Below are positions 1 through 7,984 of a stretch of DNA of 64,000 nucleotides, piece after piece. A program made the translations under genes and the position numbers. Under the pieces are notes generated by a model. It did not search any database and was not told the origin of the DNA. It was given only the letters and a program-made list of their open reading frames with translations. Positions within the stretch are counted from its first letter, which is position 1, and every line of letters begins with the position of its first letter. Source of the DNA: Staphylococcus hyicus. Lineage in GTDB: Bacteria > Bacillota > Bacilli > Staphylococcales > Staphylococcaceae. Where the stretch lies: positions 434,001 to 498,000 of the forward strand of contig NZ_CP008747.1 of the NCBI RefSeq assembly GCF_000816085.1. The letters run 5' to 3'.

Positions 1-1
1 G

Positions 2-1033
2 TCTATTGTAGGTATTTTATTTTTGATTATCGCAGGGTTTATTGGTAGAGCAATGACAGGAAACAACAAAGAAGAAACATCAGGCTATGATACATATGAA
101 GTGAAACCAGAAAGTGCGATTAAGGTGACTGGTAAAGTGTCACCAGAGTCTATTAAAACGTATCAAAACAATGTGCAATTAGGGGAATTTGTAAGTGTTC
201 AAGTCAATGATGGGCAACGTGTCACGCAAGGCACACCTTTAATTCAATATCAGGTAGACCCTGCAAAACGTAGTCAACTCTATGACCAAGTACGTCAAGC
301 TGAAGCTAAAGGGGATCAGGCTGCCATCAATCAAGCTTGGAAACAACTCAATCACTATGATCGTCAAGTTAACGATAGCGTGTATGCAACGTTTAACGGT
401 ATTGTTTCAAATGTTAAACGGAATCATGTGGCTGAGGGTGAACCGATTTTAAAGCTGATTGCAGAGGAACCACAAATAAAGACTACTGTGTCAGAATTTG
501 ATTTAAATAAAATCTCTGTCGGTGATACGGTGAATGTGACGGTTACAAGCTCTGGCAAAAAAGGTAAAGGGAAAATTAAAAGCATTGCAGAATTGCCAAC
601 AAGTTATGAAGAACATTCGCAAGCCACTGGTCAATCGGAAGTATCTGGAGCAGGCTCAATGCAATCCACAGCAGATGAAGGTCAAACGGTGAATGCTTCC
701 AATCCTACTGAACAAAACCCTAGCGGTGGAGACAATCACGCGTCATCTAAATATACAGTGATGATAGGGGAGTTGGATTTTGAAGTGCGACATGGTTTTT
801 CTGTGGAAGCTGAAATCCCATTAAAAACGTTAAAAATCCCAGCATCTGTGCTCACAAAAGATGACAATGTATATGTTGTTGATAAAACACACGTAGTACA
901 CAAACGTAAAATTAAATATGATGAAAACAATGGCGATCTTGTAGTAAAAAATGGATTAAAGCAAGGTGATATTTTAATTAAAAAACCTGATAGTGGTATC
1001 TCGGATGGTAAAAAAGTTGAGGTGTCATCATGA
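2..1033 (+). CDS. MacA-like membrane fusion protein of an ABC exporter (5' partial)
   Basis: This is an HlyD/MacA-type adaptor that would link a MacB-like permease to the outside of the membrane. The reading frame is open to the left edge and encodes the end of a hydrophobic segment, so the true start lies before the window. A lipoyl/barrel-sandwich half is visible around LGEFVSVQVNDGQRV and again near TFNGIVSNVKRNHVAEGEPI, separated by a short helical region. A Ser/Gly/Asn-rich low-complexity insert at about residues 205-240 precedes the C-terminal beta domain. The stop overlaps the start of the ATPase gene by four bases (ATGA), so the genes are translationally coupled. The substrate is unknown; drug, peptide or lipid export are all possible. 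Confidence 0.85.
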   Translation, partial: SIVGILFLIIAGFIGRAMTGNNKEETSGYDTYEVKPESAIKVTGKVSPESIKTYQNNVQLGEFVSVQVNDGQRVTQGTPLIQYQVDPAKRSQLYDQVRQAEAKGDQAAINQAWKQLNHYDRQVNDSVYATFNGIVSNVKRNHVAEGEPILKLIAEEPQIKTTVSEFDLNKISVGDTVNVTVTSSGKKGKGKIKSIAELPTSYEEHSQATGQSEVSGAGSMQSTADEGQTVNASNPTEQNPSGGDNHASSKYTVMIGELDFEVRHGFSVEAEIPLKTLKIPASVLTKDDNVYVVDKTHVVHKRKIKYDENNGDLVVKNGLKQGDILIKKPDSGISDGKKVEVSS

Positions 1034-1716
1034 TAGAACTTGTTAATGTGAATCGGCATTTTAAAAATGGTAATGAAACGAATCACATTTTAAAGGACAT
1101 TCATTTACGTATTGATTCAGGTGAATTTGTTGCCATTATGGGGCCATCTGGTTCGGGGAAAAGTACGCTTATTAATATTCTAGGTTTTATTGATCGCGGT
1201 TATGAAGGAGATTATTTATTTGACCAACATAATTATCAACAACGTTCAGATAATGAACTTGCTAAAATTCGTAATCGTACAGTTGGATTTGTTTTTCAAA
1301 ACTTTAAGCTCATTCAAAATAATACCATTTTAGAAAATGTGAGTATCCCTTTACTTTATGCGGGTTTATCGGCTAAAGTACGCAAAGAACGCGTAAAAGC
1401 GATGCTTCATGAAGTAGGGCTCTATGATAAAGAACACCTTGTTCCAAATAAATTATCTGGGGGACAACAACAACGTGTTGCGATTGCACGTGCGATTGTG
1501 AATCAACCTAAATTTATTATTGCAGACGAACCCACAGGGGCACTCGATTCAAAAACGTCGCAAGATATAATGAGATTATTTTTAAAGCTCAATAAAGAAC
1601 AAGGTACAACGATGATTTTGGTCACGCACGATCCGAAAGTAGCGGCGCAAGCAGATCGTATCATTCATATTTTAGATGGACGTATTCAAAAAGAAGAGGT
1701 GAACGTGCATGAGTAA
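1030..1716 (+). CDS. MacB-type ABC transporter ATP-binding protein
   Basis: This is the nucleotide-binding subunit of the exporter formed with its two neighbours. The 228-residue protein has Walker A GPSGSGKST near residue 38, signature LSGGQQQR near 142, Walker B FIIADEPTGALD just after it, and the switch histidine in VTHDP. The length and the LSGGQQQRVAIARA signature are typical of the MacB/LolD family. The gene overlaps the adaptor gene by four bases and the permease gene by eight, so the three form one operon. Function as an ABC ATPase is certain from the motifs; the substrate is not shown. Confidence 0.95.
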   Translation: MIELVNVNRHFKNGNETNHILKDIHLRIDSGEFVAIMGPSGSGKSTLINILGFIDRGYEGDYLFDQHNYQQRSDNELAKIRNRTVGFVFQNFKLIQNNTILENVSIPLLYAGLSAKVRKERVKAMLHEVGLYDKEHLVPNKLSGGQQQRVAIARAIVNQPKFIIADEPTGALDSKTSQDIMRLFLKLNKEQGTTMILVTHDPKVAAQADRIIHILDGRIQKEEVNVHE

Positions 1717-2896
1717 CTTTAGTAATATTATTCACGTTGCCTTGCGTTCTATTATGAAAAATAAACGTCGTAATATCTTTACGATGATTGGTATTATAAT
1801 CGGAATCGCAGCGGTCATTACGATTATGGCGCTTGGTAATGGGTTTAAAAAAACGGCGAATGAGCAGTTTAATGATGCAGGTGCCTCTAAAAATACAGTG
1901 CTTATAGATTATATGGATAATCAAATGGCAGAAGGGGGCAAAATAGCGAATACGCAACCTTTTACAGCTGCGGATGTCGATATGGCTCGCCAAGTCAAAG
2001 GTGTGGAAGAAGTAAATATTAAATCAAATGATGAGACGGGGTTAAAAAGTGAAGCAACGCGCACGAATAAAAAATCAGAGATTACGATAAAACCATTATC
2101 TTCGGCTAAAGAGGTGGATAAGGGAAAAGGATTCACACAAGAGGACAATGACATGTCAGAACGCGTGGCAACCATTAGTTCTGACGTTGCAGATGCTTTA
2201 TTTAAAGGAGATGCGGTAGGGAAAACAATTTATATTGATGGTATGGGGTTTACAGTTAACGCTATTCAAGATGAAATGATGACACCGAATCTTGTTCAAA
2301 TACCTGAGAAAACAGTGAAGCGTTATCTTCCAACGTTAACTTCTTCGACGCCACAATTAGAGGTGAAATTTAGCGCATCGATGAATAAAAAAGATGTAGG
2401 CAATGCTGTTGCAGAAAAATTAAATAAAAATGGATCTGCTGTAGGTGATGGTACATATCAATATACAGATATGGAAGCCCTCATGAAAAATATTAATAAA
2501 GTGTTCGATGCGATTACGTATTTTGTCGCAGCAGTTGCAGGTATCTCGCTTTTCATTGCTGGGATTGGCGTCATGAATGTCATGTACATTTCAGTAGCAG
2601 AGCGAACAGAAGAAATTGCGATACGCCGTGCCTTTGGAGCAAAGGGGAGGGATATTGAATTGCAATTTCTCATAGAAAGTATTATTCTATGCTTGATTGG
2701 TGGCGTGATTGGATTAGTCATTGGTATTGGCATAGCATCTATTGTGGATGCTTTAACACCAGACTATATACGCAGTTCAGTCACATTTGGTTCTGTTTTA
2801 CTCGCAGTTGGTGTATCGTCATTCATCGGTGTTGTATTTGGATGGATTCCGGCACGCTCAGCTTCTAAGAAAGAATTGATTGATATTATTAAATAA
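1709..2896 (+). CDS. MacB/FtsX-type ABC transporter permease
   Basis: This is the permease of the exporter. The 395-residue protein has one N-terminal membrane segment (IFTMIGIIIGIAAVITIMAL), a large extracellular MacB periplasmic-core-like domain at about residues 45-260, and three C-terminal membrane segments. It carries the family motif GIGVMNVMYISVAERTEEIA followed by RRAFGA. The last helix ends with WIPARSASKKELIDIIK, also typical of FtsX-family permeases. It overlaps the ATPase gene by eight bases. It probably acts with the adaptor as a MacAB/YknXYZ-like exporter; the cargo is unknown. Confidence 0.92.
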   Translation: MSNFSNIIHVALRSIMKNKRRNIFTMIGIIIGIAAVITIMALGNGFKKTANEQFNDAGASKNTVLIDYMDNQMAEGGKIANTQPFTAADVDMARQVKGVEEVNIKSNDETGLKSEATRTNKKSEITIKPLSSAKEVDKGKGFTQEDNDMSERVATISSDVADALFKGDAVGKTIYIDGMGFTVNAIQDEMMTPNLVQIPEKTVKRYLPTLTSSTPQLEVKFSASMNKKDVGNAVAEKLNKNGSAVGDGTYQYTDMEALMKNINKVFDAITYFVAAVAGISLFIAGIGVMNVMYISVAERTEEIAIRRAFGAKGRDIELQFLIESIILCLIGGVIGLVIGIGIASIVDALTPDYIRSSVTFGSVLLAVGVSSFIGVVFGWIPARSASKKELIDIIK

Positions 2897-2970
2897 CACG
2901 TCACGTGACCAGTAATTCATCGCAACAATCATGTATTTAGCGGAGTTCAGAGGTCACATGATGTCAGTAT

Positions 2971-3002
2971 GTGTCGCTGAGCAGTGACAAAATTCTTTTT
3001 TT
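2971..3002 (+). terminator. Possible terminator after the MacAB-like operon
   Basis: A near-palindrome GTCGCTGAGCAGTGAC (2973-2988) is followed a few bases later by a run of Ts (2995-3001). The stem is short and imperfect. A separate inverted repeat lies just upstream (2901-2910 and 2952-2961). Confidence 0.35.
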
Positions 3003-3032
3003 GTTGAAAGATTAAAAGAGGGAAAATGAAGA

Positions 3033-4205
3033 GTGAAAAATAAAAGTAGAGCTTTATTAAAGAAAGTGATGATAGGTTTAGTAGCTTTTGCAGTTTTGAT
3101 AGGTAGTGCCAGTGTATACCGTTACTTAAAACGTGAACATGATCAACATTTAACAGAATATATTTCCAATCAACATAAGAAAGATGGGATCAAGGCAGAG
3201 AACATTCCACGCTTAAAAACAGTCGTTGATCAAAAAAACGTCGCGTATACCTCGATTGATCAGTACTTAAAAAAGACTGATTTTAATGGTGCGATTGCCA
3301 TTTTTGACAACGGTCAGTTAAAAATGAATAAAGGGTATGGCTTCCAAGATATAGAAGCTGGTAAGGCGAACGGACCCAATACACTTTTTCTCATTGGTTC
3401 AGCGCAAAAGTTTTTTACAGGTATGATGATTAAAAAACTGGAATTAGACGATAAAATTAATCTTAATGACTTTGTAGACGACTATTTACCTGATTTTGAA
3501 ACAAACCCGAAAATTACATTGAAAGATTTAATGTTACATCGTAGCGGACTTTATAAATATGAAGGTTCACGCGACATATTAGATTTAGATGGTGCGGTAC
3601 AAGCCATTCATGATAAGGGAATCAACCCTAAAACATACCATAAACATTTTTACAACGATGCGAATTATCTTGTGTTATCTAAAGTTGTAGAGGAAGTGAC
3701 ACAAAGAAGTTATACGGAAAACTATTACAAAGATTTTGCTAATCCTTATAATCTTAACCATAGTGCATTTTATAATGATGTACGTTATCAAAATGATATG
3801 GCGAAAGGATACAAATTAAGTGACCATATTCCTGTGTTTAAAAAGCCTGTATTTTTAGATCAATATTATGGGGCAGGGAATTTATATATGTCCCCTTACG
3901 ATATGGGGCGTATGATTCAAAAATTACAAACGAATCAAGTTTTTCCACAACAAGAAACACAGGCCTATATACATGAAATAAAGTCTTCACGTTATCCTGA
4001 AAATTACCGATATGGGTTTTATTCATTCCCTGACTTTAATCGCGTGAATGGTGTGTTTTTTGGACAAACATTTACGGCTTATTTTAATGGGCGTTACACA
4101 GTTGTCTTAGCAACAAATTATGAAAACCACAAATCAAATTTAAATGAAACCAAAATCAAACACGTCTTTTTTGATATATTAAAACAACCGAAGAGAAAAA
4201 AATAA
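3033..4205 (+). CDS. Membrane-anchored serine hydrolase of the beta-lactamase/FmtA family
   Basis: This penicillin-binding-protein-like esterase or hydrolase is predicted to act outside the membrane. The protein starts with GTG (GAGGG-type ribosome site just upstream) and has an N-terminal signal anchor, roughly residues 11-28. The active-site SxxK motif is seen as SAQK in LFLIGSAQKFFTG (about residue 128). A YND/YxN-like motif lies in FYNDANYLVLSKVVEE, and YGAGNLYMSPYDMGRM matches the family's conserved region. Staphylococcal relatives include FmtA and Flp, which act on teichoic acid or peptidoglycan. The precise substrate cannot be read from sequence. It is a single-gene unit with its own terminator. 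Confidence 0.85.
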   Translation: MKNKSRALLKKVMIGLVAFAVLIGSASVYRYLKREHDQHLTEYISNQHKKDGIKAENIPRLKTVVDQKNVAYTSIDQYLKKTDFNGAIAIFDNGQLKMNKGYGFQDIEAGKANGPNTLFLIGSAQKFFTGMMIKKLELDDKINLNDFVDDYLPDFETNPKITLKDLMLHRSGLYKYEGSRDILDLDGAVQAIHDKGINPKTYHKHFYNDANYLVLSKVVEEVTQRSYTENYYKDFANPYNLNHSAFYNDVRYQNDMAKGYKLSDHIPVFKKPVFLDQYYGAGNLYMSPYDMGRMIQKLQTNQVFPQQETQAYIHEIKSSRYPENYRYGFYSFPDFNRVNGVFFGQTFTAYFNGRYTVVLATNYENHKSNLNETKIKHVFFDILKQPKRKK

Positions 4206-4220
4206 ACGTGTGTATTCCAG

Positions 4221-4259
4221 ACTGTCGACAAAGCTAACGACTTTGTTGGCAGTTTTTTT
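4221..4259 (+). terminator. Rho-independent terminator after the serine hydrolase gene
   Basis: Arms ACTGTCGACAAAG and CTTTGTTGGCAGT pair with few mismatches around a short loop and are followed directly by seven Ts. Confidence 0.85.
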
Positions 4260-4353
4260 ACATATATGCGCTATGCACTCATTTCTCAATATGGTGAAAA
4301 TATAAGACACGAGATAAAAAGTGCAATATATTTTGAGTATAAAATTGGACGGG

Positions 4354-4382
4354 TTATTCATTAAAATAAAGTGGTATATAAT
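4354..4382 (+). promoter_or_regulatory. Predicted promoter for the small peptide and two-component genes
   Basis: A perfect -10 TATAAT (4377-4382) has a weak -35-like TTATTC (4354-4359) 17 bases upstream. A strong ribosome site, AAGGAGG, and the ATG at 4414 follow. Confidence 0.5.
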
Positions 4383-4413
4383 AGAGATAAAATTTTTATA
4401 AGGAGGCATTCGT

Positions 4414-4548
4414 ATGAAACAATTTTACAAAATGTGTGCCTATGTGGCGGGATTTATTGGTGTCGCGGTGATGTGGTGTGTGGCGATATTAACAGTGCAA
4501 CAGTATCGCGTAGATGATCATATGAGCAAGGATAACAATGCATCATAA
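4414..4548 (+). CDS. 44-residue single-span membrane peptide
   Basis: This small ORF begins MKQFYKMCAYVAGFIGVAV and ends DDHMSKDNNAS. It has one hydrophobic segment at about residues 8-28 and a charged C-terminal tail. It is supported by a textbook ribosome site (ATAAGGAGGCATTCGT before ATG) and a promoter just upstream. It sits 26 bases before the response-regulator gene, in the same orientation, and is probably co-transcribed with it. No family is recognised. Its position suggests a small membrane partner or modulator of the sensor kinase, but that is inference. Confidence 0.7.
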   Translation: MKQFYKMCAYVAGFIGVAVMWCVAILTVQQYRVDDHMSKDNNAS

Positions 4549-4574
4549 CAACTTAGAATACACGAGGTGATGAA

Positions 4575-5243
4575 ATGAAAGTCTTACTCATTGAAGACAA
4601 CCGTATGATTGGAGATTTACTTCTAAATATGTTGAAGTTGCGTCAATATACAGTAGATTGGTTAACATCAGGTGAAGACGTCTCATTATATATGGAGCAA
4701 ATTCATTATGACTTGATTCTTGTAGACTGGATGTTACCGGATATGACGGGGGTGGATATTATTCATCACATTCGTCAAAGTGGCAATGCTATTCCGATTA
4801 TCATGTTAACTGCCAAGTCTCAAACGGCTGATAAAGTGGAGGGACTTACTGCTGGGGCAGACGATTATGTGACGAAACCCTTTGAGTTTGAAGAGTTAGA
4901 AGCACGGATGCTTGCGGTGATGAAGCGATATCATGCGTTAAATAAACAAGTTAAAACAATTGGAAATGTAACGTATGATTTCCAAAAACATCATTTTATA
5001 AAAGAAGGTCACATCCTAGAGTTTACGCAAAAAGAGTATCAATTATTGGAATTATTATTTTTGAATGCAGTCGTTTCACGCGTGTTAATTATTGAGAAAG
5101 TGTGGTATTTAGATCAAATTGTATCAGATAATAATATCGATGCACTTGTTCGTCAACTTAGGAAAAAATTAATGCACTTGGACACCACACTTCACATTAA
5201 AAGTATCCGTGGCGTCGGGTACAAATTGGAAGTGATGCCATGA
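4575..5243 (+). CDS. OmpR/PhoB-family response regulator
   Basis: This is a DNA-binding response regulator. The 222-residue protein has an N-terminal receiver domain (acidic pair IEDN, phospho-acceptor aspartate in LVDWMLPD, switch threonine in MLTAKS, lysine in VTKPF) and a C-terminal winged helix (about residues 125-220, with DNNIDALVRQLRKKL and IRGVGYKL). It ends four bases inside the kinase gene (ATGA-type overlap), so the pair is coupled. OmpR-family regulators usually bind tandem repeats spaced about 11 bp; such a repeat lies just after the kinase gene, before the DUF2231/CDF genes. The identity of the system is not recognised. Confidence 0.93.
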   Translation: MKVLLIEDNRMIGDLLLNMLKLRQYTVDWLTSGEDVSLYMEQIHYDLILVDWMLPDMTGVDIIHHIRQSGNAIPIIMLTAKSQTADKVEGLTAGADDYVTKPFEFEELEARMLAVMKRYHALNKQVKTIGNVTYDFQKHHFIKEGHILEFTQKEYQLLELLFLNAVVSRVLIIEKVWYLDQIVSDNNIDALVRQLRKKLMHLDTTLHIKSIRGVGYKLEVMP

Positions 5244-6391
5244 CAAACTACCGATTTTGGCCTGCTTTTATTAAATATGCGGGTATGCTGTTTGCCTTAT
5301 TGAGCGTGTTGTTTTTGATAATTGTTATTTTATTTAGTTATAAATTGAATCAAGAAATTAATGAGACGGCTGAACGACAAACCACAAGTGTCAAAACAAC
5401 ACTTGAACATCACGAATCGGTCAATCCAACTCATGATTATTTCATTGTGAAAAACGGAAAGGTTATTGAAGCCATGACACCGTTTACTACGCGTGAATTG
5501 AAAACGCGTTTTCTTAATCAAGCATCTCAAACACCGTATATTGATGAAAGTAATCATGGGGTGTTTGAGGTTAGAAGCGTATCACTTTCAAATGAACGAA
5601 CGTTATACAGTTTAACGAATGTACACGATTTTCATGAAACGAAAGGTTTTTTAATAACAGTATTAATCGGATGTTTTGTATTTGGTTTTATACTAATGAT
5701 GGGCTTGGCATATTATCTTGCGCAACGCCCAATTAAAGTGTATGAACAATTGATGCAAGAGCAGCGCGTGTTTATACAAAATGCCTCACATGAAATGAAA
5801 ACCCCCATCGCATCATTATTACTTGGTACACAATATATAGAAATGCTTGATCGTGATCATTTGAGTGTAACCAGCCGCCAAACATTGACGCAAATGAAAT
5901 CTGAAGTTACGTATATGCAACAACTCATAGATTCCTTGTTAGATACCGATATGACGATTAAAGAAATCGACGAGATTCCGATTGCGCCAATTCTTGATGA
6001 AGCGGTGCAATCGATTGAAATGGCATATCGTACCAAGGTTAAACGGCTCTATGCACGACATTTAACGTATCCCATCTTACCATTTCACCTGAAGCAAATC
6101 GTTAATATTTTATTGGACAACGCGATTAAACATAATGATTCTGAGGTAAACGTATCTATTAGTGCATCTAAAACAATCAATGGGATTGAATTAAAGGTAA
6201 GTGATAATGGCGTAGGGATTTCAAACGACCAACAACAGCATATCTTTAAACGGTTTTACAGGGGGAACCAAAATCAAAAAGGGTCAGGTATTGGTTTGGC
6301 GTTGTTACAAGCACGTGTACATCAATATGGTGGCACAGTGACTGTACGTTCAAAAGAAGGAAAAGGCACAACGTTTTTGATAAAACTTTAA
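5240..6391 (+). CDS. Membrane sensor histidine kinase
   Basis: This is the partner of the response regulator encoded immediately upstream. The 383-residue protein has an N-terminal membrane segment (about residues 12-34), an extracellular sensing region of about 100 residues, and a second membrane segment near residue 140-160. It then has the dimerisation/phospho-acceptor helix (ASHEMKTPIAS, His about 180) and an ATP-binding domain with N box NILLDNAIKHN, G1 DNGVGIS and G2 GSGIGLALL. No classical HAMP is evident; the second membrane segment runs almost straight into the HisKA region. The signal sensed is unknown. The following metal-efflux genes make a metal or envelope signal plausible. Confidence 0.93.
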   Translation: MTNYRFWPAFIKYAGMLFALLSVLFLIIVILFSYKLNQEINETAERQTTSVKTTLEHHESVNPTHDYFIVKNGKVIEAMTPFTTRELKTRFLNQASQTPYIDESNHGVFEVRSVSLSNERTLYSLTNVHDFHETKGFLITVLIGCFVFGFILMMGLAYYLAQRPIKVYEQLMQEQRVFIQNASHEMKTPIASLLLGTQYIEMLDRDHLSVTSRQTLTQMKSEVTYMQQLIDSLLDTDMTIKEIDEIPIAPILDEAVQSIEMAYRTKVKRLYARHLTYPILPFHLKQIVNILLDNAIKHNDSEVNVSISASKTINGIELKVSDNGVGISNDQQQHIFKRFYRGNQNQKGSGIGLALLQARVHQYGGTVTVRSKEGKGTTFLIKL

Positions 6392-6394
6392 AAA

Positions 6395-6416
6395 TTTCAG
6401 TTTCATTTCAGTTTTC
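6395..6416 (+). promoter_or_regulatory. Tandem 11-bp repeat, predicted response-regulator operator
   Basis: Two adjacent 11-mers, TTTCAGTTTCA (6395-6405) and TTTCAGTTTTC (6406-6416), differ at two positions. They lie just upstream of a -10-like TATAGT (6422-6427), with no good -35. This is the usual arrangement for OmpR-family activation. The site begins three bases after the kinase stop codon and precedes the DUF2231-like and CDF genes. Confidence 0.5.
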
Positions 6417-6459
6417 TTATATATAGTAAGCCTATAAAGAAAACAAGGGGTAGATAGAA

Positions 6460-6876
6460 ATGCCATTACATCCATTATTTGTCCATTTTCCAATAGCTTT
6501 ATTATCTTTTGCAACGTTAATTGCGTTATTGAACGTGATACTTAAGAAAAAAGATTTGTCTTTTTCATTAGCGCTTTTACTTATATTTGGTATGTTATCA
6601 GGAGTCATGAGTTACTTATTAGGTGATAGTGGTGAGGAATACGCAATGCAACATTTTAATCCACAACATGTAGAAAGTTTAGTGCACTTACATGAGACGT
6701 TTGCTATGCTTTCGTTAATAGCATACGGTCTTGCAACGGTTATTCACTTAGGGGGTATGTGGTTTAAAGCTTATGCAACTTACTCGAAATGGGGCGTACT
6801 GATTTTCACGATTATTGGATTTGGATTATTAATTGTAGCTGGACATCTAGGTGCAAGTATTACGTACGGGAATTAA
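6460..6876 (+). CDS. DUF2231-like integral membrane protein
   Basis: This 138-residue, four-segment membrane protein begins MPLHPLFVHFPIALL, with the paired His residues (HPLFVHFP) characteristic of DUF2231-type proteins. Further conserved-looking histidines occur in HVESLVHLHETFA. Such histidines could bind metal or haem, but the family has no settled function. It shares an operon with the downstream CDF transporter (13-base gap, strong ribosome site between). The tandem repeat upstream suggests control by the adjacent two-component system. Confidence 0.75.
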   Translation: MPLHPLFVHFPIALLSFATLIALLNVILKKKDLSFSLALLLIFGMLSGVMSYLLGDSGEEYAMQHFNPQHVESLVHLHETFAMLSLIAYGLATVIHLGGMWFKAYATYSKWGVLIFTIIGFGLLIVAGHLGASITYGN

Positions 6877-6889
6877 GGAGGATTAGGTG

Positions 6890-7825
6890 ATGCAAAGAAA
6901 TTATTATTTCCACCATGTTGAACATCGAAAATTACAAAAAAGTTCTAAAAAGACGCTATGGGCGTCATTAATTATTACATTATTTTTCACGATTGTAGAG
7001 TTTGTTGGAGGGATACTTTCTAATTCACTTGCTTTACTTTCAGATTCCTTTCATATGTTAAGTGATGTGATTGCACTTGGTTTATCCATGGTGGCGATTT
7101 ACTTTGCAAGCCGTAAACCGACTGCGAACTATACATTTGGCTATTTACGTTTTGAAATTATAGCTGCATTTTTAAATGGCTTGGCTTTAGCCATCATCTC
7201 AATATGGATCTTTTATGAAGCGATTATGCGCATCATTTATCCAAAACCTGTTGAAAGTGGTTTAATGCTCGTTATTGCTACAATAGGTTTAATCGTCAAT
7301 ATCGTTTTAACGATAATATTAATGCGCTCACTTAAAAGTGAAAATAACATCAACATTCAAAGTGCTTTATGGCATTTTATTGGTGACCTATTGAACTCTG
7401 TCGGTGTGATTGTAGCAGTGGTACTTATCTACTTTACAGGAATTCAAATGATTGACCCTATTTTAAGTATGGTGATTGCTGTAGTAATTTTACGTGGCGG
7501 ATATAAAATTATGCGAAATGCGGTATTGATTTTAATGGAGTCTGTACCAGAACATTTAAATACGGATGAGATTATGGAAGATATGAAACGTGTTGATCAA
7601 GTTTTAGATGTACATGAATTTCATTTATGGTCTATCACAACGGATCATTATTCTTTAAGTGCACACGTTGTACTTGATAGCAAAAGTGGTCAAGATGCTT
7701 ACGAAACAATAAATAAGTTGGAACGCTTATTAAAAGAAAAGTATGGCTTATCACATACAACGCTTCAAATTGAACATTTGGAAATGAATCATTTAAATGA
7801 AGCGTACTTTGAAGAAATCAAATAA
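6890..7825 (+). CDS. Cation diffusion facilitator (CDF) metal-efflux transporter
   Basis: This is a CzcD/ZitB-type proton-coupled divalent metal exporter, most often for zinc, cobalt or cadmium. Six membrane segments are visible. The metal-binding HxxxD motif of helix II is in SDSFHMLSDVIALG, and the matching helix V motif is in HFIGDLLNSVGV. A cytoplasmic C-terminal ferredoxin-like domain ends near IEHLEMNHLNEAYFEE. I chose ATG 6890 because AAGGAGGA ends seven bases before it; a GTG three bases earlier is also possible. It follows the DUF2231 gene closely, so both should be made together. The exact metal cannot be told. Confidence 0.92.
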   Translation: MQRNYYFHHVEHRKLQKSSKKTLWASLIITLFFTIVEFVGGILSNSLALLSDSFHMLSDVIALGLSMVAIYFASRKPTANYTFGYLRFEIIAAFLNGLALAIISIWIFYEAIMRIIYPKPVESGLMLVIATIGLIVNIVLTIILMRSLKSENNINIQSALWHFIGDLLNSVGVIVAVVLIYFTGIQMIDPILSMVIAVVILRGGYKIMRNAVLILMESVPEHLNTDEIMEDMKRVDQVLDVHEFHLWSITTDHYSLSAHVVLDSKSGQDAYETINKLERLLKEKYGLSHTTLQIEHLEMNHLNEAYFEEIK

Positions 7826-7869
7826 GGAAGTTTGATGAGATACAATGTTTGTCTCATGTAACATTAACG

Positions 7870-7915
7870 AAAAGCCCTAAAAATTCACAGTATGATGAAT
7901 TTTTAGGGCTTTTCA
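7870..7915. terminator. Bidirectional terminator between CDF and urea transporter genes
   Basis: A long perfect stem, AAAAGCCCTAAAAATTCA paired with TGAATTTTTAGGGCTTTT, surrounds an eight-base loop. A-tracts and T-tracts on either side allow it to serve both converging genes. Confidence 0.92.
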
Positions 7916-7984
7916 CATGCTCTATGTTATACGCGTTCGTGATTATTAACAATCCAAAATGAGGGGATTGAAAAAGTATGCGCG

